From CBDFNC01 sp965249895 (GTDB lineage Bacteria > Pseudomonadota > Gammaproteobacteria > Enterobacterales > CBDFNC01), in the NCBI GenBank assembly GCA_965249895.1, contig CBDFNC010000005.1, forward strand, positions 310,001 to 374,000: DNA of 64,000 nt. The letters are read 5' to 3'. Shown here piece after piece: positions 1 through 8,227 of this stretch (position 1 is its first letter; each line of letters opens with the position of its first letter). Under the pieces are notes generated by a model that saw only the letters and a list, made by a program, of their open reading frames with translations, did no database searches and had not been told where the DNA came from. Made by a program: the position numbers and the translations under genes.

Positions 1-142
1 CAGAAGCAAGACATTTAAGAGACTCTAAACTGGTATTTTTTCCACTCTCAATTCGCTGAATTGTCCTAACATTTAGCCCAGATATTTGAGCTAATTGTTC
101 TTGAGAAAGGTGACGGCTAATACGTAATTCTTTAAGAATCAT
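1..142 (-). CDS. XRE-family HTH regulator, N-terminal part only (runs off the window)
   Basis: Reading the minus strand from an ATG at 142 gives an open frame to the window edge, starting MILKELRISRHLSQEQLAQI and continuing with a typical Cro/CI helix-turn-helix: LSQEQLAQISGL, then the recognition helix NVRTIQRIESGK. An AGGGG ribosome-binding site lies about 8 bases upstream of the ATG. The family binds operator DNA, often repressing its own neighbours, but the effector part and partners lie outside the window. I am sure of the HTH, not of the target. Confidence 0.75.
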   Translation of the reverse strand, partial: MILKELRISRHLSQEQLAQISGLNVRTIQRIESGKNTSLESLKCLAS

Positions 143-326
143 TAAATTTCCCCTTGTACTTAAGAATCACAAGTATCCATTAATTTCCTTTGTGTCGGGT
201 ACGAATTTAACACGACATTCACCCGACAGTAAGGGGCTTTAGCAGTTAATGCCGCCAACAACGGAAGACAAAAATGGCTTTTTCGCAAGAAAAAGGCGAC
301 AAATCTTTTGCCAACGCTGTCATTAA

Positions 327-538
327 TTATGGCGGGATACTCAAGCACATATGGACGTGATCCTTCATTAAGTGCCCCTCCTCGATCACCACGCCTGTCT
401 TCGAGCAAGGTTATGAAATATCTCGCCCAGATGATTTCTGATTGCACCAAATATCAACTTTTGCCTTTTCTTTGGGATAAATACAATATGGTACTTACAA
501 TCCCAGCGCGTACGGGACAAACTTTTGTAGTCTCGCAT
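327..538 (-). pseudogene. IS200/IS605-type Y1 transposase (TnpA) remnant
   Basis: From an ATG at 538 the minus strand reads MRDYKSLSRTRWDCKYHIVF followed by IPKKRQK, the characteristic start of IS200 TnpA. The frame meets a stop after about 50 codons; in a second frame the text resumes with GHLMKDHVHMCLSIPP, which holds the HUH metal-binding motif (HVH), and then stops again at 327-329. The part that would carry the catalytic Tyr is missing or replaced. This is therefore a dead single-strand transposase, broken by at least one frameshift and one nonsense codon. Open frames running on past this point do not resemble TnpA. Confidence 0.75.
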
Positions 539-586
539 AGGTTTTTCCTTCCTTCTCTTGGTCGAGAGTGGAAGGTAAGTGGATGA

Positions 587-726
587 GTATAAGTTTTTAT
601 AGATTATGTATACATTTCAACCATTGTAAATACACTGATTTGCTTAGTGCTGCGGGTAGGTATAAGTTTTTATAGATTATGTATACATTTCAACCATTGT
701 AAATACACTGATTTGCTTAGTGCTGC
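587..726. repeat. Two direct copies of a 67-bp sequence
   Basis: A 67-bp unit beginning GTATAAGTTTTTATAGATTA occurs at 587-653 and again at 660-726 with no difference that I can see, separated by 6 bases. It is non-coding and AT-rich. It lies between the IS200 remnant and the pyruvate kinase gene. Exact identity means a recent duplication. Confidence 0.9.
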
Positions 727-784
727 ATGGCCTGCCTAGATTGATAGGTTGATTTACTTGGTGAACTTTTGTTTATGCACTTAC

Positions 785-838
785 CTTTACCGCGGTAAAG
801 GTAGAACCTATGGGAGTCTCCCCGGCAGAGCCGGGGGT
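785..838. other. Perfect 20-bp palindrome and GC-rich hairpin downstream of the pyruvate kinase gene
   Basis: ACCTTTACCGCGGTAAAGGT at 785-804 is a perfect palindrome. It is followed at 822-838 by a hairpin with a 7-bp stem, CCCCGGC/GCCGGGG, and loop AGA. The text after the second hairpin (GGGTTTACC) resembles the ends of the repeats at 57001-57280 and 58528-58835, which suggests an IS200-like or REP-like end. No U-tract follows in the minus direction, so I do not call it an intrinsic terminator. Confidence 0.6.
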
Positions 839-888
839 TTACCCATGATTAATTATATTTTCGGGTAGTTTTTTATCTTAAATAAACG

Positions 889-2322
889 CTAGCTCAAAGT
901 AATAACTTGACATACATCGGTACTACCTATTTCACCCAAATTGCTTCCCAGTGTAAGTACAAATTGATCCCCTTCTGCTAGTTTCAGCTGATCTTTTACG
1001 CTGTTTTTTATACCGCTAATCAAGTCCTCATCTCGAAGTTCCGATAAATTAAAATACTGAGCACTGATTCCGCGAAATAGAGCAAGTCGCTGCAGCGTAC
1101 GCTTACTATCAGAAAGCGCTAATACGGGTACATTGGTATGAAGCCGAGACATGATTTTCGACGTTTGACCCGATGCAGTCAGACTGACCACTGCTTTAAT
1201 TGTGTCCAGTGAGTTTGCAATATTTACAGCACTTATTGCCATACTCTGATTTACCGCTTCAAACCTTGTCGGTAGCAACTCACGAATAGATGTTGCCCCC
1301 ATTTGTTGTTCAGCACCAAGGCAGACTTCCGCTACAGCTTTAACTGTCTCAATGGGATATTTACCGGCAGCAGTTTCGGCCGAAAGCATGACTGCATCTG
1401 TGCCATCTAATACGGCATTGGCAACATCCATCACCTCGGCGCGGGTTGGCATAGGCGCACAGATCATCGACTCCATCATTTGCGTCGCCGTAATGACGGG
1501 CCGGTTTAACTCACATGCTCTATAAATCAGCCGTTTTTGTGCACCCATTAACGCGGCATCACCAATTTCTACCCCTAAATTCCCCCTGGCGACCATAATC
1601 ACATCGGCGGCTAACAGTAGCTCATCCATCACTACGGGATCATTGACAGTTTCCGCACGCTCAACTTTAGCCACTATCATGGCGTCTAGGCCCGCATCTG
1701 CAGCAAGCGATCTGGCATAACGTAAATCGTCACCACATCGTGGGAAAGAAACCGCCAGAAAATCCACTTGTATTTGTGCTGCAACAATAATGTCTTTTTT
1801 GTCTTTGTCGGTCAAAGCAGGCGCCGAAAGACCACCGCCTTTTTTATTGATCCCCTTGTTGTTGGACAGAACCCCTGCAACCACAACCTTGGTATGAATT
1901 TTATTACCATCAAGGCTTTCGACTCTTAGCTGAATACGGCCATCATCTAGCAGTAGTAAGTCTCCCTCGGCTACATCCCGGGCGAGCTCTTTATAGTCGA
2001 TACCAACACAGCCCTGATTGCCCTGCCCTTTTTGCATATCTGCATCCAGGGTAAAATTGTCACCTAATTGCAGCTCAACCTTGTCATCGCAAAATGTTGA
2101 AATACGAATTTTTGGCCCTTGCAGGTCACCCAAAATAGCCACTTGTATATTCAAATCTGCTGAGATAGTACGCACCATCTCTGCTCTCTTTATATGGTCT
2201 TCTGGCGCACCGTGAGAAAAGTTGAGACGCACCACGTTCACTCCGGCTTTGATCAGTTGCGTTAATGTTTCAAGTTGATCTGTTGCTGGACCGAGCGTGG
2301 CAACAATTTTGGTTTTGCGCAT
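889..2322 (-). CDS. pykA: Pyruvate kinase (PykA type) with an Asp-to-Asn change in the metal site
   Basis: 477 aa, full length for the family. The enzyme transfers phosphate from PEP to ADP to give pyruvate and ATP in the cytosol. The start MRKTKIVATLGPATD is PykA-like; also visible are NFSHG (34-38), LGDLQGPKI (64-72), SNNKGINKKGGGLS (153-166), the catalytic Lys in VAKVERAE (219) and ATQMMESM. The family motif ARGDLG reads ARGNLG, with Asn248 (codon 1579-1581, AAT) where Asp normally ligates the catalytic Mg2+/Mn2+; the partner Glu (221) is kept. GGAG lies 9 bases before the ATG. The gene lies downstream of the organophosphate antiporter on the same strand, separated by a hairpin, which suggests use of imported PEP. 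It is probably a second pyk copy in the genome. Activity is uncertain because of the changed ligand. Confidence 0.92.
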   Translation of the reverse strand: MRKTKIVATLGPATDQLETLTQLIKAGVNVVRLNFSHGAPEDHIKRAEMVRTISADLNIQVAILGDLQGPKIRISTFCDDKVELQLGDNFTLDADMQKGQGNQGCVGIDYKELARDVAEGDLLLLDDGRIQLRVESLDGNKIHTKVVVAGVLSNNKGINKKGGGLSAPALTDKDKKDIIVAAQIQVDFLAVSFPRCGDDLRYARSLAADAGLDAMIVAKVERAETVNDPVVMDELLLAADVIMVARGNLGVEIGDAALMGAQKRLIYRACELNRPVITATQMMESMICAPMPTRAEVMDVANAVLDGTDAVMLSAETAAGKYPIETVKAVAEVCLGAEQQMGATSIRELLPTRFEAVNQSMAISAVNIANSLDTIKAVVSLTASGQTSKIMSRLHTNVPVLALSDSKRTLQRLALFRGISAQYFNLSELRDEDLISGIKNSVKDQLKLAEGDQFVLTLGSNLGEIGSTDVCQVITLS

Positions 2323-2351
2323 CTTTAATACTCCGATATAGAAAAGAAAAA

Positions 2352-2369
2352 GAGCGCCATAAGACGCTC
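2352..2369 (-). terminator. Hairpin with U-tract between the antiporter and pyruvate kinase genes
   Basis: On the minus strand GAGCGTCTTATGGCGCTC folds into a short stem and is followed by TTTTTCTTTTC. It lies directly after the antiporter stop and before the pyruvate kinase ribosome-binding site. It should end or weaken readthrough from the antiporter gene. Confidence 0.6.
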
Positions 2370-2379
2370 CTTTATAGGG

Positions 2380-3765
2380 TTAAGAAGCAGTGGCCTCCTT
2401 ATTACGCATATCAGCTTCGTTTTTATCGGTAGTTACGGTGGGTCTAGCATTCCAGACAAACAGACTGATCACCAGAGACGCTATACCTGCCGCCATCCAG
2501 AAAACAATTGCATCGTCAAAGTTGTAATTTTTCACCCCTGCAACGTCTTCAACAGTAATTAATACGCCTGACAGATACTCTTGGAAAGAAGCGGCCATAT
2601 AGGCAAACAAACCAATGAAACCTTTGGTAGCTCCGACGGCATTTTTTGGCATCAAATCACACGCAATCAGACCGGCCAGGAACACCACCAGACCACCGAT
2701 TGAGAAACCAATCATAAGTAGACCAACTGCATCTAAGACGCGGCTTTCACCGGCAACATAGAAGAAGACGTACATTCCGGCAATATTGCTTAGTCCGTAC
2801 AGCAGATTCGGAATATGGCGATTGGCTTTAAACAAATAGTCTGAAATAAACCCTGACAATATGGCGCCTGCCAGACCCGCAAGCGGATAGAAAGACATAG
2901 CTGCGCCCGCTTCAATCAGAGTATATCCCTTAATCTCTTGCAGATATAAAATGGCCCAAGAAGACATAGCATACCGTGAGATATACATGCCGCCACAAGC
3001 AAGACCGATGATCCAGACTACCGGGCTTTTTAGCACCACCATCTGGTTTTTACGGGTTTCTTCCGGCGTCTGCTTTCTCTTAAACTCAGGCTCTTCATCG
3101 AAAGCCGTCGCAGGATCAGGCAAACCATAAGTTTGTGGTCTGTCTTTCAGCACGTAGAACATTGCCACGGCTGCAATTGCGGCCACAACACCTGCGCCGA
3201 TAAAACCGGCTCTCCAACCGAAGTAGCTCACCGCTGACGCTGTTACCAAAAAGGTCAGCGCTTCACCGATATTACGTGAACCACCCCAGGTAGAGTAACG
3301 CGTGCCTCGCTGTTTAGGTGAGAACCACTGATAGAGGGACACACAAGACGGCGCCGATCCTATCGACTGGAACCAACCATTTACCCCCCAAAGCACAACA
3401 AACATAATGCCGAAGGTGTTAAGGCCCATCAAAATGGCTGTAATGGAGGATAACAACAAGGCGAACGACATAAATCGCCCGATATTGGAGTAATCTGATA
3501 AAAATCCATTGGTAAATTTACCTATGGCATAGGTAAAAAAGAATGCCGATCCCATCAATCCAAGCTCTTGTAAGGTAACGATACCTTCGTCCAGCATAGG
3601 TTTTTTGACCACACCCAGTGACATTCTGACCAGGTAGAAAACACCGTAGCCAAAAACTAAACCAAGAAATACCTGCCATTGGTTTCTTGTAAATATTTTT
3701 CTAATTTCTTGCGGGCTGGCGTTTATTACCGGCAAATCGGGCCGCGTTTTAAACCAGTTAATCAT
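2380..3765 (-). CDS. Organophosphate:phosphate antiporter (MFS, OPA family), probable phosphoglycerate/PEP importer (PgtP-like role)
   Basis: 461 aa from the chosen ATG at 3765, which has GGAG 7-8 bases upstream; a TTG 30 bases further up is possible but has no better site. The protein has about 12 hydrophobic segments and the GlpT/UhpT/UhpC layout: RKIFTRNQWQVFLGL before TM1, FYLVRMSLG in TM1, FFTYAIGKFTNGFLSDYSN after TM2, and YFGWRAGF. OPA members swap inorganic phosphate for sugar phosphates, glycerol-3-phosphate or phosphoglycerates across the inner membrane. By sequence alone it could be called UhpC- or GlpT-like. The divergent neighbours pgtC-pgtB-pgtA and the pyruvate kinase downstream make phosphoglycerate/PEP the likely substrate. 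Substrate is inference; family is solid. Confidence 0.85.
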   Translation of the reverse strand: MINWFKTRPDLPVINASPQEIRKIFTRNQWQVFLGLVFGYGVFYLVRMSLGVVKKPMLDEGIVTLQELGLMGSAFFFTYAIGKFTNGFLSDYSNIGRFMSFALLLSSITAILMGLNTFGIMFVVLWGVNGWFQSIGSAPSCVSLYQWFSPKQRGTRYSTWGGSRNIGEALTFLVTASAVSYFGWRAGFIGAGVVAAIAAVAMFYVLKDRPQTYGLPDPATAFDEEPEFKRKQTPEETRKNQMVVLKSPVVWIIGLACGGMYISRYAMSSWAILYLQEIKGYTLIEAGAAMSFYPLAGLAGAILSGFISDYLFKANRHIPNLLYGLSNIAGMYVFFYVAGESRVLDAVGLLMIGFSIGGLVVFLAGLIACDLMPKNAVGATKGFIGLFAYMAASFQEYLSGVLITVEDVAGVKNYNFDDAIVFWMAAGIASLVISLFVWNARPTVTTDKNEADMRNKEATAS

Positions 3766-4239
3766 AGTGACTCTCCAAGCTTCTCTTTTAACCAAACAAT
3801 TTGATAAATGACAAACATTCTCTTTGACACGCCATTCTGTTTGTTAAAAAACGGGATTGGCTGTCAAGCTTCGTTGCCTGTTCGAACTGGAGTATATTCA
3901 GGTAAACCTTTGAAACAACTGGGGTAAAACGCGTCAAAACTGACTCAAATGCAAGGCCTTTAAGGGTTATAAATGACATATTTTGTAACTATGCACACCC
4001 AGGTTCGGTTTCAAATTGAGAAGTGAAATACATAAGGGTTAGAATTGTCCCAAGTGAAATATCCCCACTTAAAAAATAGTTTTGGGCTTTATTAGCATTA
4101 TTTGAGCTACTGCACAAATATGAGGCATATAGGCTAAGTTCGAGGCAGGCTCAAACCAAATACAAAACGATAAAGTTTGTGCTCTAACAATACGGCCAAA
4201 GAACAAAAACTTAATGATAAGCAGGTTGGCTTATATATC

Positions 4240-4406
4240 TGGTAGGAGCCGAACCCATCTCAGGGATGAGATGTAAAGCGCATGGATGCACGTTCGGCGA
4301 ATCTTGCGAGCACAGGCTTCGCGGATTTCACCCGCTCCTACCAAGTACGTGAATATTGTCGCTAGTTCGCTCCTAGCTGGCATTTCAGGACAGACACTAA
4401 CTAGTG
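4240..4406. repeat. Dispersed repeat core (repeat A) plus the right end of repeat B
   Basis: 4240-4343 is a 104-bp copy of the repeat A core, bounded by a perfect 10-bp inverted repeat TGGTAGGAGC/GCTCCTACCA and holding the small hairpin CATCTCA-GGGA-TGAGATG. At 4384-4406 lies ATTTCAGGACAGACACTAAC, the terminal sequence of repeat B. Both lie in the 703-base gap between the divergent antiporter and pgtC starts. The rest of that gap is AT-rich and should hold the promoters; I found no operator I can support. Confidence 0.8.
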
Positions 4407-4468
4407 TTTAAGGTATGGCCAGAGTTTCTGATAATAATTCGAAAAAAGCACATAAATACAGGGGCAAT

Positions 4469-5761
4469 ATGTTTCTATCTATATTGAGAGTGTGGCTACT
4501 AATAGCGGTAAGTGCTTTTAGTGCTCAAGCAGAAGAGTTAACCGTAGTGACAACCTTTTCCGAAAAGCTTGGTAGCGCCATCATAGCGCAGTTTAAACAG
4601 GACCACCCAGGTATCACAGTAAGACTGGTCAACCGTCGCTCTGATTCTATTCTAAGACTGATGAATAAACCCAGCACACGGCCTGTTGACATCATAATGT
4701 CATCGTCTGTTGCCCTTTTTACCCATCTGAAAAAACGACAACAGCTTACCAAGGTTACGTTTCCCGATTACATCACTAATAGCCCGGCTAAAAACCTTAA
4801 GCTTACCGGCCCGGATAACTACTATGGCGGATTCGCCATTTCGGGGTTTGGACTTATGTTCAATCACGACTATCTAAGCCGTAATCAACTGCCGCAGCCT
4901 ACTCAGTGGCACGATCTCGCCAGACCAGAGTTTTATCACCATATAATGATGAGCAGCCCTGCTCGTTCCAGCACTAACCATGTCATGGTCGAACACATCC
5001 TGCAGCAATATGGTTGGGATAAAGGGTGGCAACTGCTTGTCCAAATAGGCGGAAACCTCAGCAGCATTACCGCTCGCAGCTTTGGTGTTCAACAAGCCAT
5101 TAATCGCGGCCTGACCGGCGCAGGGCCGGTGGTGGACTTTTTCGCCAACCAGTCAAAACAGTTTGGTAGTCAATTTAGCTATTTTAAACAATTCCCGGTA
5201 AATCTTATGTATGTGGGTATAACCCGCACCAGCGAAAATAAACAACAGGCGAGCCAATTTATCAATTACCTTTACTCTGATCGCGGTAGTGCTGCGCTTG
5301 AGTCACCGGAGATAGGTTTTTTACCCTTAGCTGGCCTGCAAACTTCCCCCCTTGACGAAAGGTTTAACATCTTTGACCAGCAAAAGCCGATAGATCAGCA
5401 GCTGCTGTTAGCTCGACTCGGCCTGGTAAGCGCCCTGTTCGACCACATGATTAGCTTTAACCTCTCGGAGCTTAACAAAACCTTTTCAACCATTCACCAG
5501 GCAGAAAAAAGCGTTCGATTAAAACCCGAATTAACCAAGCAGCTAGCCAAGGCGAAGACCCTTGCGACCCAATTACCGGTGACTTCGCGGCAGAGTGAAA
5601 ACAGCGACTTCCTGGCACTGTTTAGCCCATTAAATAGCCACTCAAGCATCACTTCACCCGAATTGCTAGCGCTCTACCAAAGCTGGGACCAACAGAACAG
5701 ACAAAATCTGCAACAGGCCCATCAAATCGCCGTTGAAATAGTAGAAAAAGCAGCGCAATGA
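4469..5761 (+). CDS. pgtC: Phosphoglycerate transport regulatory protein PgtC (periplasmic binding protein)
   Basis: 430 aa from ATG 4469, chosen because AGGGGC lies just upstream and the start MFLSILRVWLLIAVSAFSAQ opens a clean signal peptide (cleavage near AQA-EE). An ATG at 4415 would put 18 polar residues before the signal. It is an iron/thiamine-type ABC binding-protein fold. It carries the PgtC signatures recalled from Salmonella: SGFGLM, MSSPARSSTNHVMVEHILQQ, a GGNLSSITARSFGV stretch and GPVVDFFANQ. In the known system PgtC works with PgtB to sense external phosphoglycerate or PEP and relieve repression of the transporter. The stop overlaps the pgtB start (ATGA). I am confident of the family and the operon. 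Confidence 0.9.
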   Translation: MFLSILRVWLLIAVSAFSAQAEELTVVTTFSEKLGSAIIAQFKQDHPGITVRLVNRRSDSILRLMNKPSTRPVDIIMSSSVALFTHLKKRQQLTKVTFPDYITNSPAKNLKLTGPDNYYGGFAISGFGLMFNHDYLSRNQLPQPTQWHDLARPEFYHHIMMSSPARSSTNHVMVEHILQQYGWDKGWQLLVQIGGNLSSITARSFGVQQAINRGLTGAGPVVDFFANQSKQFGSQFSYFKQFPVNLMYVGITRTSENKQQASQFINYLYSDRGSAALESPEIGFLPLAGLQTSPLDERFNIFDQQKPIDQQLLLARLGLVSALFDHMISFNLSELNKTFSTIHQAEKSVRLKPELTKQLAKAKTLATQLPVTSRQSENSDFLALFSPLNSHSSITSPELLALYQSWDQQNRQNLQQAHQIAVEIVEKAAQ

Positions 5762-8223
5762 GCTTATTAACTAAGACACCCACCTTGCGAACCAAAACAC
5801 GATTGGGGATTGGCAAGCGGCTTAGGCTAGCATTTCTTGCCTCCAGCGCACTTACGCTGCTGGTTGCGCTGGTTTCCATTGTGGCCTGGAACCACCTGGA
5901 CAATCAGGCTAATGAAATACTAAATCAAAACCTGCCCACCATTCGCAGTAGTATCAAACTTGAGCAATTAAGCAAACACTTGGCTGCCTCTGTGGTTACC
6001 CTGACCAAAGCAGGCAATGAATCGGAGCGCACGGCCAGTTGGAAAACCATCAAAGGTGAGTTGATTCAACTGCGGCTGCTGCTATCCCAACTGGCCGCTC
6101 ATCAGGGTAGCCAGAGTGAGCTGACGTTACAGCTTGATGATTTTGTCGCGTCAGCCGGCAAACTGAATCTAAAAGTGCAGAACTACCTAGAGATTAAAGG
6201 TAAAAGCCGCCAGCTTATCGAACGTTTACAGTGGAGCCACAGTGATTTTAACGACGAAAGCACCCCACTACAGCAAGATCTTCGCTGGCAGATGACGACT
6301 CTGCTTGAGCAATACCTGACCGAACAGACAATAGCGCGACGTAATAGTCTAAAAGGTCAGCTTGGCTTACTCGATAATCGCGTTGCGAGCATGCAACAGC
6401 TTGTTTCAGGGGAACTTTCACTTATGGGTATGTTCAATGAAACGTATGCCCAGCGCCATCACATCGACCTTTCCAGCTCGTTTCGTTACCTTGACTTCGA
6501 GGCAAACAAGTTAAGAGAGCAGGCAAAAGCACTGCAGACATTCCCTTCTTCAGTCTCCTTACGGCAAATACTCACTGAGATGTTGGATCTTATCGGCTCT
6601 AAGCAGGAGATCTATTTGGTGATCCGCCAAGAGTTAACAACAGAAAAACAAATCGAACAAATTGAAAGCCAGGTACATAACCAGCTGAAGCGGTTGGATT
6701 CTCAAGTTACTCGCCTTATTACCACCAGCAATGACAGAATTGGCAAACTGATGACCTTGTTTAATCAGATCTCTACAACGGGTGAAATCGGTATCTTCAG
6801 CGTCTCGGCTATCAGCCTATTACTGAGTATCTGGCTGGCTTTTCATTATGTGGGCAGCCAAATAGTCGGCCGTTTAAGTGAACTTGGCGATAGCATGAGC
6901 CGCATCTCCGGCGGTCAACTCAATACCCGGGTAATGGTTTCTGGGCGAGATGAAATTGGTGCATTAGCCCATAGCCTGCGTCAATGTCAGCAAACCATGT
7001 TGGAAATTGAACGAACCAACGCATTGGAACTACTCAACAAAACGGCTACCAGTTTGATCCTTTGTGATGCTAACGGCCAGGTGCTGTCACTTAATCCCAG
7101 CGCCAGCCACCTGCTTGGCAATAAGCACGGACCTGCGGAAGCCAAAGATAAATTATGGCGATACTTCAACCAGCAAGCCGAAGTGCAAATAATGACCCTG
7201 TTCACCCGCAAGTTTCAACTGGAAAACCTGGAGCAAGCATCTACCCAGCTAAATCATACCGTTCAGGATGGCAACAAACTCTACTTACGTCTCGATCTAC
7301 GCCGCTTCTACCAAAGGGAACAACTTTGGGTAATGGTCACTATCACGGATATTTCCGAGCAGATTAAAAATACTCAGTGGCTGCAAGAGAGAGTTGACGA
7401 GCAGACCCAAACACTGCAGCAACGTAATCGCCAGCTAAAAGCCGAAATAGTCGAAAGACAAAGAGCCGAAGACAAGCTCAAGAAAGCACAGAACGAACTT
7501 ATTCAGTCGGCAAAAATGGCGGTTGTGGGCCAAACCATGACAAGTTTAGCCCATGAGCTCAATCAACCTCTGAATGCATTAACCACATACCAATACAGCA
7601 GCCAGATGTGGCTGAAAAAAAACGCTACTGCCAAAGTCGCTGAATGCTTAACTAAAAGTGAACAAGTTACCGCACGAATGTCACGCATCATCAAAAACCT
7701 GCGGAGTTTTGCAAAAAAAGATCAGTCCGGTGGAGGGATAGCAGCCACAGATCTCTGCCTGGCGGTAAAACATGCTACTGAGCTGATGCAATCCAAGTTA
7801 AACAAAAGACACGTTCAGCTAATTTATGACTTGCCCGTACAGCAATGGGTCCAAGCAGAGCCAAGTCGGTTGGAGCAAGTATTAGTTAACCTGCTTGCCA
7901 ACGCAGTAGATGCCATAGAGAGACAGAAAGAGCCCAGCGTTAACATCTGGCTAGAGTCCAACCAAGAGGTTAGCCGGCTTTTTATTGAGGATAATGGCCC
8001 AGGATTTTCCGAGAAAATAATTGAAAACCTGTTCACCCCGTTTGCAACAACAAAAGAGGTAGGACTGGGATTGGGGATGCATATTAGCCGATCCCTGGTT
8101 GAACAGTTTGGCGGCCAGCTACATGTGGCCTCGTCGCTACAAGGTAGTGCGCAACTCATTATTGAGCTTGCTACAAGCCAGACTGGTGATCTAGAAACAG
8201 CAAGCTTCAGTGAAGGGCAGTAA
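5758..8223 (+). CDS. pgtB: Phosphoglycerate-sensing histidine kinase PgtB
   Basis: 821 aa, longer than the Salmonella protein as I recall it. TM1 is at about 23-46, then a roughly 300-residue mostly helical periplasmic region, TM2 at about 344-366, a HAMP linker (GRDEIGALAHSLRQ near 395-410), a PAS-like domain at about 425-545, a coiled coil, then the kinase core. His599 in SLAHELNQPLNAL is the phosphorylation site. The ATP lid shows NLLANAVDAI, EDNGPGF and GLGLGMHISRSL. The H-box with LNQPL is of the DctB/TorS-related subgroup. It begins 4 bases before the pgtC stop, so translation is likely coupled, and it feeds the downstream response regulator. Ligand sensing probably involves PgtC; that part is established for the family rather than seen here. 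Confidence 0.88.
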   Translation: MSLLTKTPTLRTKTRLGIGKRLRLAFLASSALTLLVALVSIVAWNHLDNQANEILNQNLPTIRSSIKLEQLSKHLAASVVTLTKAGNESERTASWKTIKGELIQLRLLLSQLAAHQGSQSELTLQLDDFVASAGKLNLKVQNYLEIKGKSRQLIERLQWSHSDFNDESTPLQQDLRWQMTTLLEQYLTEQTIARRNSLKGQLGLLDNRVASMQQLVSGELSLMGMFNETYAQRHHIDLSSSFRYLDFEANKLREQAKALQTFPSSVSLRQILTEMLDLIGSKQEIYLVIRQELTTEKQIEQIESQVHNQLKRLDSQVTRLITTSNDRIGKLMTLFNQISTTGEIGIFSVSAISLLLSIWLAFHYVGSQIVGRLSELGDSMSRISGGQLNTRVMVSGRDEIGALAHSLRQCQQTMLEIERTNALELLNKTATSLILCDANGQVLSLNPSASHLLGNKHGPAEAKDKLWRYFNQQAEVQIMTLFTRKFQLENLEQASTQLNHTVQDGNKLYLRLDLRRFYQREQLWVMVTITDISEQIKNTQWLQERVDEQTQTLQQRNRQLKAEIVERQRAEDKLKKAQNELIQSAKMAVVGQTMTSLAHELNQPLNALTTYQYSSQMWLKKNATAKVAECLTKSEQVTARMSRIIKNLRSFAKKDQSGGGIAATDLCLAVKHATELMQSKLNKRHVQLIYDLPVQQWVQAEPSRLEQVLVNLLANAVDAIERQKEPSVNIWLESNQEVSRLFIEDNGPGFSEKIIENLFTPFATTKEVGLGLGMHISRSLVEQFGGQLHVASSLQGSAQLIIELATSQTGDLETASFSEGQ

Positions 8224-8227
8224 CACT

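Noticed and set aside
160..450. 96-codon open frame on the minus strand
   Set aside because: Part of it is an out-of-frame reading of the IS200 transposase remnant; the rest has no ribosome-binding site or recognisable domain.
308..586. 92-codon open frame on the plus strand
   Set aside because: It is antisense to the IS200 remnant, whose minus-strand frames match TnpA clearly.
822..838. Intrinsic terminator after the pyruvate kinase gene
   Set aside because: The stem is strong, but the minus-strand text after it has no U-tract.
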